This document shows positions 46,801 through 55,909 of a stretch of 64,000 nt of DNA, in pieces (within the stretch, counting starts at the first letter, position 1; every line of letters starts with the position of its first letter). The stretch is from Mycobacterium sp. 1245805.9. GTDB taxonomy: Bacteria; Actinomycetota; Actinomycetes; Mycobacteriales; Mycobacteriaceae. The position numbers and the translations under genes were made by a program. Location of the stretch: assembly GCF_001672915.1 (NCBI RefSeq), contig NZ_LZKR01000034.1, positions 1-64,000 on the forward strand, read 5' to 3'. The notes beneath the pieces are model-generated. The model was not told where the DNA came from, searched no databases, and saw only the letters and a list, made by a program, of their open reading frames with translations.

Positions 46801-49800
46801 AGTCGGGTGCAACCGCGGGCATTTCATTTCGATTGAGCGCGGCGTACACCTCTGCGATCACCGACCACGTGTGCGCATGAGCGGCGCCTTCGCCGGCGAG
46901 ATAGCGCGCCTCGAGTTCCTCGAAGGCGGCGTCAAGGTCCTCGAAGTCGAACATGACGTGGGCTACCACGCGGGCACCGGCATCGATCTCGATGACGCCG
47001 AGCGCCTCGCTGTAGAACGCTTCGGGGCTTTGATCCCGACCTGAGTAATGGAGGCGGCACAAAGCGAGGCGGTCCCCGCGGGTCGCGAGAGTGGTCAACG
47101 CCGTGTGGTATGCCCCTAGGGCGGCCGCTGTCTGCGCACCTGCGATCACAGCGTCACGACCGCTTCGGACGCCCGAGTTCGCCATGCGGCGGCGATCATC
47201 GTCGATGACGTCCTGGGCCATCGTCGCGGCCATCGCGGGCCAATCGCGGGCCGCGAGATATGCATTCACACGCTCGTACACCTGCGTCGCAACGTTTTCC
47301 AGCCGCGGTGCGGGTCGGCTGAGCTGTTCGAATCTCGCGAGCGCGGCCTCAAGGTCTGCCTCGTCGAATGCCTCGACGCGGTGTAGCAGGTCACCTTCGA
47401 CTGTGAAAACGTTGATCGTCCGCCACTCGGCGTCAAAGCCCTCTTGCGAGGTTCCACGTGCAGCGTGGGTGATGACGCCTCCGGATTCGCTCAGTCGTTG
47501 CACCGCCTCGATGTGAATCCTCAGACCTGGTATGAGGTCCCATGCCGCACGAAGGTATTTGGCAAGACCCTCCGCCCCGGCCGTTACGACGGGCCGACGG
47601 TCGACGAAAACCGAATCCGTTGTCATGCCGACGAATTCGTTCCGGTTGGACCCGGAATAGGCCCGCGTGATGACCGACCATGTGCGCGCGTGGGCGGCCG
47701 CCTCGCCGGCGACGTAGCGGGCATCGAGGTCTGCGATGGCATCGTCGAAGTCGTCGAGATCGAACACGACAACCCCCATGATTCGCTCGTCGGCGTCGAT
47801 CTCGACGATGCTGAGGGCATCGTTTTGAATCGCCTCGGGTTCGCGGCCCGAAACGCGAACGCGCGTCAAGGCGAGGCGCCCGCCGCGGATTGCCAGGACG
47901 TCCAGCATCGTCATTGTGAAGCCGACATCAACGGTCGCCTGCGCATCTTTGATGTTGGCATCTCGGCCACGCAGGATGCCGGCGTTCACCACTCGCCGAC
48001 GATCGTCGACGAAGACATTCTCGGCCGATATTTGAGCCACGGCGTCCCAGTCGCAGGCCGCAATGTACGAGTAGAGGCGTTCCCACACCCGCGTTGCGGT
48101 GTTCTCCAGCCGTGGTGTCGGCCGGGTGAGTTCGTCGAACCGCGCAATCGCGGCCTCAAGGTCTGTCTCGTCGAATACCTCGCAGCGGTTGAGCATGTCG
48201 TCTTCCACCGTCACAACGGTGATCACCCGCCACTCGGCGTCGAAGCCCTCGTGCGACGTCTCACGCGACGCGTTGGTGACGACAGCTCCGAGATCGTTCA
48301 GGCGATGCACGGCCTCGACGGAGTTGCTGAGGTCAGTCGCGACGTTCCACGCGGCATCGAGCAACGCAGGCATGTCACCGGACGCAAACGATGCTCCTCG
48401 GCGGTGGTCAACGTTCACCCAATCTGGTGTGGTCGAAGGCATTTCATGCCTATTGAGTGCGGCGTAGGCCTCCATGAGGACAGACCACGTGCGTGCATGG
48501 GCCGCCGCCTCCCCAGCGAGATACCGAGCATCGAGCTCCGCGAAGGCGGCTTCGATGTCTTCTGGGTCGTATGCGACGCGTGCCAGGATCCGGTTGTCGG
48601 TGGACGTTTCGACGATAATGAGCATCTCGATGCGGAATCCTCCGCTTTGGTGGGCTTCGCTCGAGATACACGTCCGGGACAGGACAAGCCGTTCACCTCG
48701 AGTGGCGATGATCGTCGCCGTACTTGTCTTCACCCCGATGTCGGCGAAGGCCCGCATGTTCGCGATTTCGACATCCCGACCGCGCCGGACTTCGGCGTTG
48801 ACGACCCGTCGATGGTCCTCGACGGACGTATCCGCGGTCAGTAGCTCCGCCATGGCGGCCCAGTCGCGTGCCGCGAAGTACGTCCGGAAGCGTTCGTACG
48901 CTTGGCTTGCCGCGTTTTCCAGCTGCGGTGCCGGCCGGCCGAGCTGATCGAATCTCGCGAGGGCGGAATCCAGGTCCGTCTCGTCGAATACCTCCATGCG
49001 GGAGACCATTTCGCCGTCGACCGTCATCAGCGTAACGCCCCGCCACTCGGCATCGAAGCCCTCGCGCGAAGTTCCATGTCTCGTCCACGTGAAAACCGCG
49101 CCCAGGTCGTTTAACCGATGTGCTGTCTCGATGTAGATGTTGAGGTTTTGGTCGAGATCCCATCCCGCACGTATGTATTCGAAACCTTCGCCAGGCGCAA
49201 ACGCTGCCCCGCGGCGGTGGTCAATACTCACCGCATCCGGCGTCGTCGTAGGGAGTTCGCGACGGTTGTGCGCCACGAAAACACCCGCGATCACCGACCA
49301 GCTGCGAGCGTGGGCGGCCGCTTCGCCGGTGAGGTAGCGGGCGTCGAGTTCGGCGAAGGCTGCGTCGGTGTCATCGAGGTCGAACACGACGATCGCCGCG
49401 ATCTGGTTGTGAGAGTTGATTTCGACGACGCCCAGCCCCTCCGAGAGAAACTCCTCGGACCCGCCTTCGTGGCCTGAGGTGCGCACGAGGATGAGGCGCT
49501 CACCACGGGCCGCCATCATGACCGACGTCATGTGCGCAAAACCGGCGTCGGCGACCGCGCGTAGATTTGCGATCTCGGCATCCCGACCGTGCCGGACACC
49601 CGCATTTACGACCCCCCGACGATCGTCGACAAAAATGTTGTCGGCCAATACCTCGGCGAGCGCATCCCAGGCGCGGGCTGCGAAGTGGGTCCAGTAGCGG
49701 TCGACCGCTTGGCTTGCCGCGTTTTCCAGGCGCGGGGCTGACCTGTTGAGCTGGTCGAACCTCGTGAGCGCGTCATCGACGTCTGCCTCGCTGAACAGCT

Positions 49801-52138
49801 CCTCGCGGTTGATCAAGTCGCCTTCGACCGTGAGAAGGAAAACGTCCCGCCACTCGGCGTCGAACCCGCCTTGTGAGATCCCATGCGCCACATGGGTGAC
49901 GACCGCTCCGATGTTGCTGAGTCGATGCACCGCAGCGATGTGGATCTTGGTGTCAGGCGAGTCATCCCATGCGGCTTGGATGTACGCGATGAAGTCGCCG
50001 GCGGCGAAGGCCGCTCCGCGGCGGTGGTCAACGCACACCCAATCCGGCGTCGTCGGGGCGAGCTCGCGTCGATTGAATGCGGCATACCCCTCCGCGATCA
50101 CCGACCACGTGTGCGCGTGAGGGGCGGCTTCGCCAGCGAGGTACCGCGCATCGAGCTCGGCGATGGCGGAGTCGAAGTCATCGACGTCGAAGACGACGAT
50201 CGCGGCGATCTGGTCGTCGGAGTTGATTTCGACGACGCCTAGCACATCGTTCAGGAACTCCGCGGACCCGCGATCGCGGCCCGAGCCACGCGCGAGGATG
50301 AGGCGCTCCCCTCGCGCCGCGATGACGACGGACGTCATGTTCGTGAATCCGGCGCCGGCGGCCGCCCGCAGGTTCGCGATCTCGGCGTCGAGACCGCGTC
50401 GGACCCCTGCGTTTACGACCCGCCGGCGATCGTCCGTAACGATGTCGTTGGCCAGTACCTTCGCGAGCGCCTCCCAGTCGCGGGCTGCGAAGCACACCAA
50501 GTAGCGCTCGAACGCTTGGCTTGCCGCGTTTTCCAGTCGCCGCTCCCTCGGGCGTAGTTCCTCGAAGCGAGTGAGCGCTGCGTCGACGTCGTCCTCTTCG
50601 TAAACCTCCACCCTCAATGCGTCGGAAAGGAACAAAAAAGTGCGATCCCACTGCAATTCGTTCTCGTGCGCGTCGGTGCCTTCGATGACGAGCGTGGAGA
50701 CGAGCCCGTGGGCGTCGAGCGCATGTACCGCCTTCGTCCAATAGCGGGCGTCAGGCACCAGCGTCCACAGCTCCTCGATCGCTCTCCCGTAGGGTTCCCC
50801 CGACCCGAACGGGACGCGTCGATAATCGGCAATCGCGAGTCGCCCGAGCATCGGCCCCGGCTCGTGACGATTGAGCTCTTCTATCGCGTCCGTTATGGGC
50901 TGCAAGACGTTTCGGTGGGCTGCCGCTTCGCCGACGAGGTATCGGGCATCGAGCTCGGCGATGGCACCCGCGAAATCGCCGAGATCGAACAGGACGATCG
51001 CCGCGATCTGATCGTGAGAGTTGATTTCGGCGACTGCCAGCAACTCGATTAGGAACTCCCCGGACCGACGGTCGCACCCCCACATCCGCGTAAGGACGAG
51101 GCGCTCCCCACGGACGGCGACGACGACGGAGTTGAGGTCCGTGGTTACGACGTCAGCAACCGCCCGCAAGTTTGCGATTTCGTCCTCCCGACCGTGCCGT
51201 GTCCCTGCATTTGCGACCCGCCGGCGGTCGTCGGTCAGCATGTCGTCGGTCAATACTTCCGCGAGCGCATCCCAGTCGCGGGCTGCGAAGAGCGTCACGT
51301 AGCGATCGACCGCGCGGCTTGCCGCATTTTCCAAATGCGGCGCGGGACGGCCGAGCTGTTCGAACCGTGCGAACGCAGCGTCGAGGTCGGCCTCGTCGAA
51401 TAGCTCGCAACGGCTAATCATCTCGCCTTCGACCGTCGTAACGGCGATCTCCCGCCACTCAGCGTCGAAGCCCTCGTGCGAAACGCCATGCGCTGCATAG
51501 CTGCAGACCGCTCCGAGGTCAGTCAGCCGGTGCACGACCTCGACGTAGGTTCGGATGCTTTGGTCGAGATCCCACCCCGCACGGATGTATGCGGGCAGCG
51601 CGCCGGGCGCGAACGCTGGCGCCGGGCGATGGTCAATAGTCACGCAGTCGGGTGTCATCGCGGGGAATTCATGCCGGCTGATCGAGGCGTAGGTCCCCGC
51701 GACTACAGACCACGTGTGCGCGTGTGCGGCCGCTTCCCCGGCAAGGTAACGCGCATCGAGCTCCGCGATGGCGGCATCCAGATCTTCTACGTCGAACGTG
51801 ACGGTCGTCGCGATCCGCTGGGCCGCGTCGATCTCGACGACGTTCAGGGCATCATTTGAAATCGCCTCGGGGTCGCGGCCGGCGGCGCGAACACGCGCGA
51901 GGACGAGGCGCTCGCCGCGAATCGCGATGGCGCTCACCATCGATATCGAAAATCCGACGCCGGCGGCCGCCTGGAGATCGTTGATCACGGAATCTCGCCC
52001 ATGCTGGGTCCCGGCATTCACGACACGTCGACGATCGATACCGGAGTAATCGTCGGCGACTGTTTCGGCGACGGCGTCCCAATCGCGGTCCGCGAAGTGG
52101 GACCAGACCCGCTCGAACACGCGTGCCGCCGTGTTTTC
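40814..52138 (-). repeat. 14 tandem coding repeats of about 0.81 kb
   Basis: Units begin (E/D/A/K-N codons) at 52138, 51331, 50533, 49726, 48919, 48106, 47299, 46477, 45667, 44857, 44053, 43237, 42424 and 41620, a spacing of 798-822 bp. All length differences are multiples of 3. Each unit encodes two paralogous NTF2-like domains. Copies have diverged in sequence but keep recurring blocks such as the codons for LENAAS and DARYLAGEAAAHA. The array is old enough to have drifted but still length-constrained. Confidence 0.92.
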
Positions 52139-55100
52139 CAGCCGTCGCGCCGCGCGGTTTGCCTTCGCCTCGAAACGCGCATGCGTTGCGTCGAGTTCGG
52201 CGAGCGCGGCGTCCATGTCTTCGACGTCGAAGAACATCTGCAGCGCGACTCGACCGTCATCGTCAATGGCATACAGGTGAAGCAATTCGTCGTACGGAGC
52301 CCCGGGGTACACGTCTTCGGTGCGGATTACCATTCGCGCGAGAGCCAGGCGCTCGCCTCGCGCGGCGACCATGACGTGGCTGGTTCGGGCGCCCATCTCG
52401 AGTTCGCGCCTGATCCCACGTCGCCACACCTCGGATGGCAGCGTAAGACCGACGACCTTCCGGCGATTTTCGATCAAGATCCCCGGTGCGAAAAGCTGCT
52501 CGAACTCTTCCCAGGCCCCGCGGTGAACTGCGGCCATCACGCGTTCGCCCACTCGCACGGCCGCGTTGTCTGGTTCGACGCTCGGGGGTTCGGGTGGAGC
52601 CTCGGTCACCGGCAGGATGCGCCCGTAAATTCTGGTCGCCGCATTTTCCAACCGCCGCGCCGTCGGCTGCTCCTCCTCGAATCGCGCATGCGCGGCGTCG
52701 AGTTCGGCGATCGCATCGTCGAGATCATCGACGTCGAACCACACTTGCAGCGCGATTCGACCAGTCGCGTCGATGCCCATGACCGAGAGAAATTCGTCCC
52801 GCGGCGCCCCAGGACTTACGTCGTCGGCCGTGCCGACCGCTGTTCGAGCCAGTGCCAGGCGCTCGCCTCGCACCGCGATATAGATTTGGCTGAACCGTAA
52901 TGTGTCCACCTCGGCAACGCGCCGGATCCGATGCGCCCAGTCAGCCGACGGGATCGGCGTGAAGCCGATGATTTTCCGGCGACTCTCGATGACGCCTTCG
53001 CGCGCATACAGTTCCTGGGCCACGTCCCTGGCCCCGCTATGAATAGCGGCTAGCAGGCGGTCGACCACCCGGACGCATGCGTTATCGAGCTCGACAGGGG
53101 GCGCCTCAGGCAGAGCCGGGGCGGGGGGTGGCTCCGCACCGAGGACTTGTCGCGCCTTCTCCGCAAGTGCCGCAGCGCCTTTCCGCTCCCACAGGCCGAC
53201 CGCTCGCTCGGCGGCGGCTCGCGCCCCGGCGACGTCGCCGGCGGCGGCCAACACGGTTGCCAGCGCCAGACATGCGTCCCCGTGATCGACCAACGCGTCG
53301 GTGCGTTCGGCCACGCTGACAGCCTCGCCGGCGACCCGCCGGGCCTCCTCGTGATCACCGCCGCGCGACAGCAGCTGTGCCCGAAGCGTCCGCCAGGCGA
53401 TCGACGGCTTCAGGGCGTGACCGGCGAGACGCTCGCTCTCCGTACACAATTCGTCGGCCTCGGCGTCTTGGCCAAGCGTCAGACACACGCGACCCAGCAG
53501 CGCAGCGGTCTCTGCCGTATCGGCGTCGAGACCCATGCGGCGAAAGCCGTTGTAGGCCTTGCGCAGATGCGGCTCGGCCGCGCCAGGATCGTCGACGACT
53601 AGCTCGACGATGCCGGCGAACTGTTCGACCTCGAGACGAGCGTGCCGCAGCCCGAGCTCGGTGACGGTGCGCCGGGCGGAGTCGATCATCCGCCGCGCCG
53701 CCGCGGCGCGGCCGCGGAAGGCCTCCAACACGGCCTGGCACCGTGTCGACGTCGCCTCGACCGCGGGCGAGTCGGTCGTGATCCGCAGCAGCCGAACCAC
53801 GTCCAGGCACCGCCCGCCCGCGCGCGGGACCGGGTTGGGACCCCACAGCGCCGCGAGTGGGGCGTTCGCCAAAACCGCATTCACCCGGCGGTGTTCGCGC
53901 GCGCGCCGCGCCGCGGTCAGGGCGTCGTCCAGCGCGACTTCGCAGTCGCCGATCCTCCCCAGCCGTGCCAGGCAGCCAGCACGAACGGTGTGCGCCGTGG
54001 CTTCTCCGGCGGCGTCGCCTAACTCGGCCAGCGTGGCGGCGGCCGTACCGACCGCGGTCTCGATCTCGTCCAATCGCTCGGGATCGGTCAGCATCGACAG
54101 CTGGCCGTCGAAGCACGTCGCCCAGGCCGATAGGCGAGCCGAATCGACGGTGGCGCTTTGTAATTGAGAGACAGCTACCGCCGCGGAAGCTACGTCACCT
54201 GCGGCCAGCAGCGCCTCGCAGCGCGCGATCAGCAGCTCGGCGGTCTGATCGTCGCGGTCGGGCAGCTCGTCGTCGATTTCCTCGAGCGCGTGCAGCGCCC
54301 GATCGTAAAGGTCGGCCGCGCCCTCGTAGGCGAGGCGGGCCATCGCCTGGTCCGCCGCACGCCGGCAGTACTCGACGGCCTTGACCGCGTTTCCCGCCCA
54401 AGCACATTCGAAGTAGTGGTGAGCCAGCTCGGCGAGCAGCTCGTCGTCGGCGCCGGGCTCGTTCTCCAGCGTCGTGGCGATGCGCTGGTGCAGCCGCATT
54501 CGTCGTACCGAGGGCAGCTCGGCGAGCAGCGACTGCCGGACGAGGGCGTGGTTGAACCGGTAGTGACCGCCGGGCTCTTCGATGACAATGCCGGCCTTGC
54601 AGGCCTCGTCGAACGGGTCGACCAGGTCGTCTCCGACCACGCGCTCGACCAGCTCCAAGGCGAACCGACTACCGACGACCGCCGCCGCGGCAAGGGCCTT
54701 GTTGGTCTCCGGTGTCAGGCGAGAAAGGCGCCGGCTCACCGCCTCCCGGACCCCCTGCGGCAGGGTGCTCTGGTCCCACCGGCCGCCGCTCTCCTCGACG
54801 TGGCGCAGGGCCTCGATGAGGAAGAACGGGTTGCCGCCGGTGACGGAGGCCAATGCCCGGGCCAGTTCCTCGTCGTTGTAGCCGGCCTCGGCGACGTAGG
54901 CGCTCACGTCCTCCTCGTCGAGGCCGCCGAGCTGCAGGCGGTTCGCGGTGCCGTCACGGTGAAGGTCGGCGAGCATGGCCGAAAGGGGGTGCGAGCGGTC
55001 GAGGTCGGTGCTGCGATAGGTGCCAATGATCTGCACGCGGGCCCGCTCGCCGAAACGCAGCAGATGCCGCAACAGGAGCAGCGTGGGTTTGGCCGCCCAA

Positions 55101-55909
55101 TGCAGATCGTCGAGGATCAGGACGACGGGCGCGCTCGCTGACGCAACTCCAAGCAGCGCAACGACGGCGTCGAAGAGTGCATAGCGTTCGGTGTCGGGGT
55201 CGGCGCGCGTCGGCGCGGCCAGATCGGGCAGGACATCGGTCAGCGCGGGAACCAGGGGGAGTAGCGCTTCCACGCCCCGGAGTTCGCGAAGCCGACCGCT
55301 ACCAAGGCACGGCACCAGCGAACGAAGGGCTTCCGCGAACGGCTGGTACGGCGCACCGAGGTCCTCGTCGCAGCGGCCGTAAATGACAAGGGCGCCTTGG
55401 TCGTAGGCCTGTCGGGACCACTCGCCGGCCAGGCGCGTCTTGCCGACACCCGGTTCGCCGGCGATCAGCACGGCGTTCGTGCCGCCGGCGAGCGCCGTCT
55501 GCCACGCGGAAAATAGCCGCTCGAGTTCCTGCCCGCGACCGACGAACGGCCCCGGGCCGGCAAGCACCGCGGGTAGTCCCGGCCGTTCTAGAGGCACCTC
55601 ACCGGAGGCTTCCTCACGACGGTCTTCCGCGGTTTCCAGCCGCAGCTCGAAGACGTGCTCGGGGCGTGCGAGGTTGCGCAGCTGTCGCGTGCCGAGGTCG
55701 GCGAGCACGACATCGTCGGGCAGGGAGTCGATCACGAGCTCGGCGGTCGCCCCCGAGCACAGGATCTGGCCGCCCGCCGCCAACGACCGCAGCCGCGCGG
55801 CGCGGTTCACCGCCCTTCCGAAGTAATCGCCGTCGCGCAGCTCGGCCTCCCCGGTGTGCAATGCCACGCGGACGCGCATGGGTTCCCGTAACGCCCACGG
55901 CTCGTGCAT
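40814..55909 (-). CDS. Giant ATPase regulator with 30 tandem NTF2/SnoaL-like domains (main reading frame)
   Basis: A 5031-residue frame. Residues 1-90 are the second half of a class III cyclase domain (RVRVALHTGEAELRDGDYFG, NRAARLRSLAAGG). A STAND ATPase follows (GRGQELE, Walker A GEPGVGKT at 151-158, VVLILDDLHW), then TPR-like helices to about 930. Single NTF2-like domains start at 942 and 1114. From 1258 to the end there are 14 units of 266-274 aa, each holding two related domains: one with DDRRRVVNAG, ATRGERLAL and ELDARYLAGEAAAHA, and one with IDHRR, EAVHRLSDLGAVVT and FDEADLDAALARFEEL. The cyclase first half lies in the frame upstream, so the true protein is about 5,360 aa. The cellular role is unknown. 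Confidence 0.88.
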   Translation of the reverse strand: MHEPWALREPMRVRVALHTGEAELRDGDYFGRAVNRAARLRSLAAGGQILCSGATAELVIDSLPDDVVLADLGTRQLRNLARPEHVFELRLETAEDRREEASGEVPLERPGLPAVLAGPGPFVGRGQELERLFSAWQTALAGGTNAVLIAGEPGVGKTRLAGEWSRQAYDQGALVIYGRCDEDLGAPYQPFAEALRSLVPCLGSGRLRELRGVEALLPLVPALTDVLPDLAAPTRADPDTERYALFDAVVALLGVASASAPVVLILDDLHWAAKPTLLLLRHLLRFGERARVQIIGTYRSTDLDRSHPLSAMLADLHRDGTANRLQLGGLDEEDVSAYVAEAGYNDEELARALASVTGGNPFFLIEALRHVEESGGRWDQSTLPQGVREAVSRRLSRLTPETNKALAAAAVVGSRFALELVERVVGDDLVDPFDEACKAGIVIEEPGGHYRFNHALVRQSLLAELPSVRRMRLHQRIATTLENEPGADDELLAELAHHYFECAWAGNAVKAVEYCRRAADQAMARLAYEGAADLYDRALHALEEIDDELPDRDDQTAELLIARCEALLAAGDVASAAVAVSQLQSATVDSARLSAWATCFDGQLSMLTDPERLDEIETAVGTAAATLAELGDAAGEATAHTVRAGCLARLGRIGDCEVALDDALTAARRAREHRRVNAVLANAPLAALWGPNPVPRAGGRCLDVVRLLRITTDSPAVEATSTRCQAVLEAFRGRAAAARRMIDSARRTVTELGLRHARLEVEQFAGIVELVVDDPGAAEPHLRKAYNGFRRMGLDADTAETAALLGRVCLTLGQDAEADELCTESERLAGHALKPSIAWRTLRAQLLSRGGDHEEARRVAGEAVSVAERTDALVDHGDACLALATVLAAAGDVAGARAAAERAVGLWERKGAAALAEKARQVLGAEPPPAPALPEAPPVELDNACVRVVDRLLAAIHSGARDVAQELYAREGVIESRRKIIGFTPIPSADWAHRIRRVAEVDTLRFSQIYIAVRGERLALARTAVGTADDVSPGAPRDEFLSVMGIDATGRIALQVWFDVDDLDDAIAELDAAHARFEEEQPTARRLENAATRIYGRILPVTEAPPEPPSVEPDNAAVRVGERVMAAVHRGAWEEFEQLFAPGILIENRRKVVGLTLPSEVWRRGIRRELEMGARTSHVMVAARGERLALARMVIRTEDVYPGAPYDELLHLYAIDDDGRVALQMFFDVEDMDAALAELDATHARFEAKANRAARRLENTAARVFERVWSHFADRDWDAVAETVADDYSGIDRRRVVNAGTQHGRDSVINDLQAAAGVGFSISMVSAIAIRGERLVLARVRAAGRDPEAISNDALNVVEIDAAQRIATTVTFDVEDLDAAIAELDARYLAGEAAAHAHTWSVVAGTYASISRHEFPAMTPDCVTIDHRPAPAFAPGALPAYIRAGWDLDQSIRTYVEVVHRLTDLGAVCSYAAHGVSHEGFDAEWREIAVTTVEGEMISRCELFDEADLDAAFARFEQLGRPAPHLENAASRAVDRYVTLFAARDWDALAEVLTDDMLTDDRRRVANAGTRHGREDEIANLRAVADVVTTDLNSVVVAVRGERLVLTRMWGCDRRSGEFLIELLAVAEINSHDQIAAIVLFDLGDFAGAIAELDARYLVGEAAAHRNVLQPITDAIEELNRHEPGPMLGRLAIADYRRVPFGSGEPYGRAIEELWTLVPDARYWTKAVHALDAHGLVSTLVIEGTDAHENELQWDRTFLFLSDALRVEVYEEDDVDAALTRFEELRPRERRLENAASQAFERYLVCFAARDWEALAKVLANDIVTDDRRRVVNAGVRRGLDAEIANLRAAAGAGFTNMTSVVIAARGERLILARGSGRDRGSAEFLNDVLGVVEINSDDQIAAIVVFDVDDFDSAIAELDARYLAGEAAPHAHTWSVIAEGYAAFNRRELAPTTPDWVCVDHRRGAAFAAGDFIAYIQAAWDDSPDTKIHIAAVHRLSNIGAVVTHVAHGISQGGFDAEWRDVFLLTVEGDLINREELFSEADVDDALTRFDQLNRSAPRLENAASQAVDRYWTHFAARAWDALAEVLADNIFVDDRRGVVNAGVRHGRDAEIANLRAVADAGFAHMTSVMMAARGERLILVRTSGHEGGSEEFLSEGLGVVEINSHNQIAAIVVFDLDDTDAAFAELDARYLTGEAAAHARSWSVIAGVFVAHNRRELPTTTPDAVSIDHRRGAAFAPGEGFEYIRAGWDLDQNLNIYIETAHRLNDLGAVFTWTRHGTSREGFDAEWRGVTLMTVDGEMVSRMEVFDETDLDSALARFDQLGRPAPQLENAASQAYERFRTYFAARDWAAMAELLTADTSVEDHRRVVNAEVRRGRDVEIANMRAFADIGVKTSTATIIATRGERLVLSRTCISSEAHQSGGFRIEMLIIVETSTDNRILARVAYDPEDIEAAFAELDARYLAGEAAAHARTWSVLMEAYAALNRHEMPSTTPDWVNVDHRRGASFASGDMPALLDAAWNVATDLSNSVEAVHRLNDLGAVVTNASRETSHEGFDAEWRVITVVTVEDDMLNRCEVFDETDLEAAIARFDELTRPTPRLENTATRVWERLYSYIAACDWDAVAQISAENVFVDDRRRVVNAGILRGRDANIKDAQATVDVGFTMTMLDVLAIRGGRLALTRVRVSGREPEAIQNDALSIVEIDADERIMGVVVFDLDDFDDAIADLDARYVAGEAAAHARTWSVITRAYSGSNRNEFVGMTTDSVFVDRRPVVTAGAEGLAKYLRAAWDLIPGLRIHIEAVQRLSESGGVITHAARGTSQEGFDAEWRTINVFTVEGDLLHRVEAFDEADLEAALARFEQLSRPAPRLENVATQVYERVNAYLAARDWPAMAATMAQDVIDDDRRRMANSGVRSGRDAVIAGAQTAAALGAYHTALTTLATRGDRLALCRLHYSGRDQSPEAFYSEALGVIEIDAGARVVAHVMFDFEDLDAAFEELEARYLAGEGAAHAHTWSVIAEVYAALNRNEMPAVAPDLVDIDHRPLATIGPGDFMAYLRASLEDTEDTPRNHIYIEAVHRLTDLGAVTTHVAKSTSREGFAAEWRITSFFIVDGGMINRYEIYDEADIDAAIASFEQLSRQARRLENAATRVNERIWACFDARDWDTMSALFADDMSHDDRRRMVGAGVLHGRDAQMEDMRSVADIGVSPTVDVIATRGKHLALTRARFSGLDQEPHAFLVEALIIVEIDGDGRMAGVVAFDPDDIDSAITELDARYIAGEAAAHAHTWSVITEACAALNQRQLLPTTPDWVNIDHRQGIAFAPGDLTPYIRSAWNMLSDGGVYIETAHRLDDLGAVVTWTGHAISHEGSPVEFRGINVLTVSDNLISRCEIFDETDLDTALARFEELSRPAPRLDNAASKLSARLGISFASRDWVAITTLLADDICTDDRRPVVGVGIRRGRDAEIASLKATAEVGTKNVAWTPLATRGENLVLGRVCFSGRDQASATFIVEVLGIIEANDNTIAAVVIFDLDDVDAAFAELDARYLAGEAADHAQTWSPITGACAAFNRHELPATTPDSIYIDHRPVVTVAAVDLDEFTRATWDLAPSVRIYIEAVHSLSDLGAVVTLTARGSSENGFDAEWRMVDIFTVDGDLISRNELFDEADLEAALATFDQLEGPVSRLENDATRARMRTADAINLRDVEAVLARNAADARYDDRRKGLRDERAVGPEVVRAIFEAPEAWRLEVAPIAIRGSRLALTHDKYRDTDDVNRPITAEHLMLTEVNAGGLLLNSVLFDPDDIEAAFQELDARYLAGEAAAHARTWSVIAGGHAGFNRQEPAATTPNVVYIDHRPVVSLEGVELRAAQRAVWDLTPDATGYVEAVHRLSELGTVITQAVTGTSQEGFAAEWRMIAVCMVEGDLLCRYEVFDEADLDAALARFEELHPPTRRPENAASRVSERFWTHFAARDWDAMAELTADDICSDDRRRVVNGGVRNGREAHIADMRVIAEIVDPKNLTPTVVATRGARLALSHIRSSNRAASPDEISAEVLSVVEIDADGRIVANIGFDIEDIDAALAELDARYLAGEAAAHAHTWSVIVSGYAAFNRHDLPPTTSDLASIDHRRTIAFPPGGIIPYIQATWDVAQDVKSFTDAIHRLNDRGAVFAHAVHGTSQEGFGAEWREIVLVIIERDQISRIEVFDEEDLDAALARFDELHPTTWRLENAASRMAEQFLLHFADRDWDAMTQLLDEDMSSDDRRRVVNAGIRRGRDAEIANWQAVADIWMTNARSTLVAIRGERLALFRITFASQDQPLEAFQAGALALVEINDDNRGAANVVFDLEDIDAALEELDARYLAGEAATHAEVWSVIAGSYSASNRHELPGMKPDSVYVDNRAVLTTESEDLAGYLRSVRDLTPDISVYIETVHRLSDQGAVITQVAHGTSHEGFDAEWRAIVIGIVDGDLYSRVEVFDEADVDAALARFEELQPQAQRLANAASRVHRRLKTCVAAHDWNAVGEILAEDIAIDDRRRVVNSGIQHGRDAAITDMRSAVDLGLTDISLTVIATRGARLELCRTCIRYQDQPEAFRMEFLSVVEINAEERIVARVAFDLDEIDAAFEELDARYLAGEAAAHSHVWSVVARECATFNRHELPAADWVTVDHRRLAVIDATQGQAAMRAIWEVTPDLRMRIEAVHRLSSFGVVALYAASGTSPDGVHAEWPMILVLTVEGDRICRCEVFDEADLDAALTRFEELQPQPQQLKNAAGRVVERFQACFSTRDWAAMAQLLADNIVADDRRRVVNAGVRCGRDVYVADVRAAVDVGAETISSRIIATRSERLALAHVRAFNRGFPEDEVGAEWLVVVEIDAGQLIVAMVIFDMDDIDAAFEELDARYRAGEAAAHAHTWSLVTRAYAALNRRQLPEAAADWVNIDHRRLAPIPAGGLSAYLLATWDLSPRSGIRIEAVHRLSKVGAVVTQVVKGTSHQGFEAEWRTIDLSTYDGDKIKRTELFDEDDLDAALARFDELNRPG

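Noticed and set aside
40814..52138. The regular 0.8-kb periodicity as a CRISPR or satellite array
   Set aside because: Units are coding, differ in length by multiples of three and keep protein motifs; there are no short identical repeats with unique spacers.
55807..55909. Overlap as two independent genes, with ATG 55909 as a real start
   Set aside because: The cyclase domain is split between the two frames and joins exactly with one base added; no ribosome site is evident before ATG 55909.
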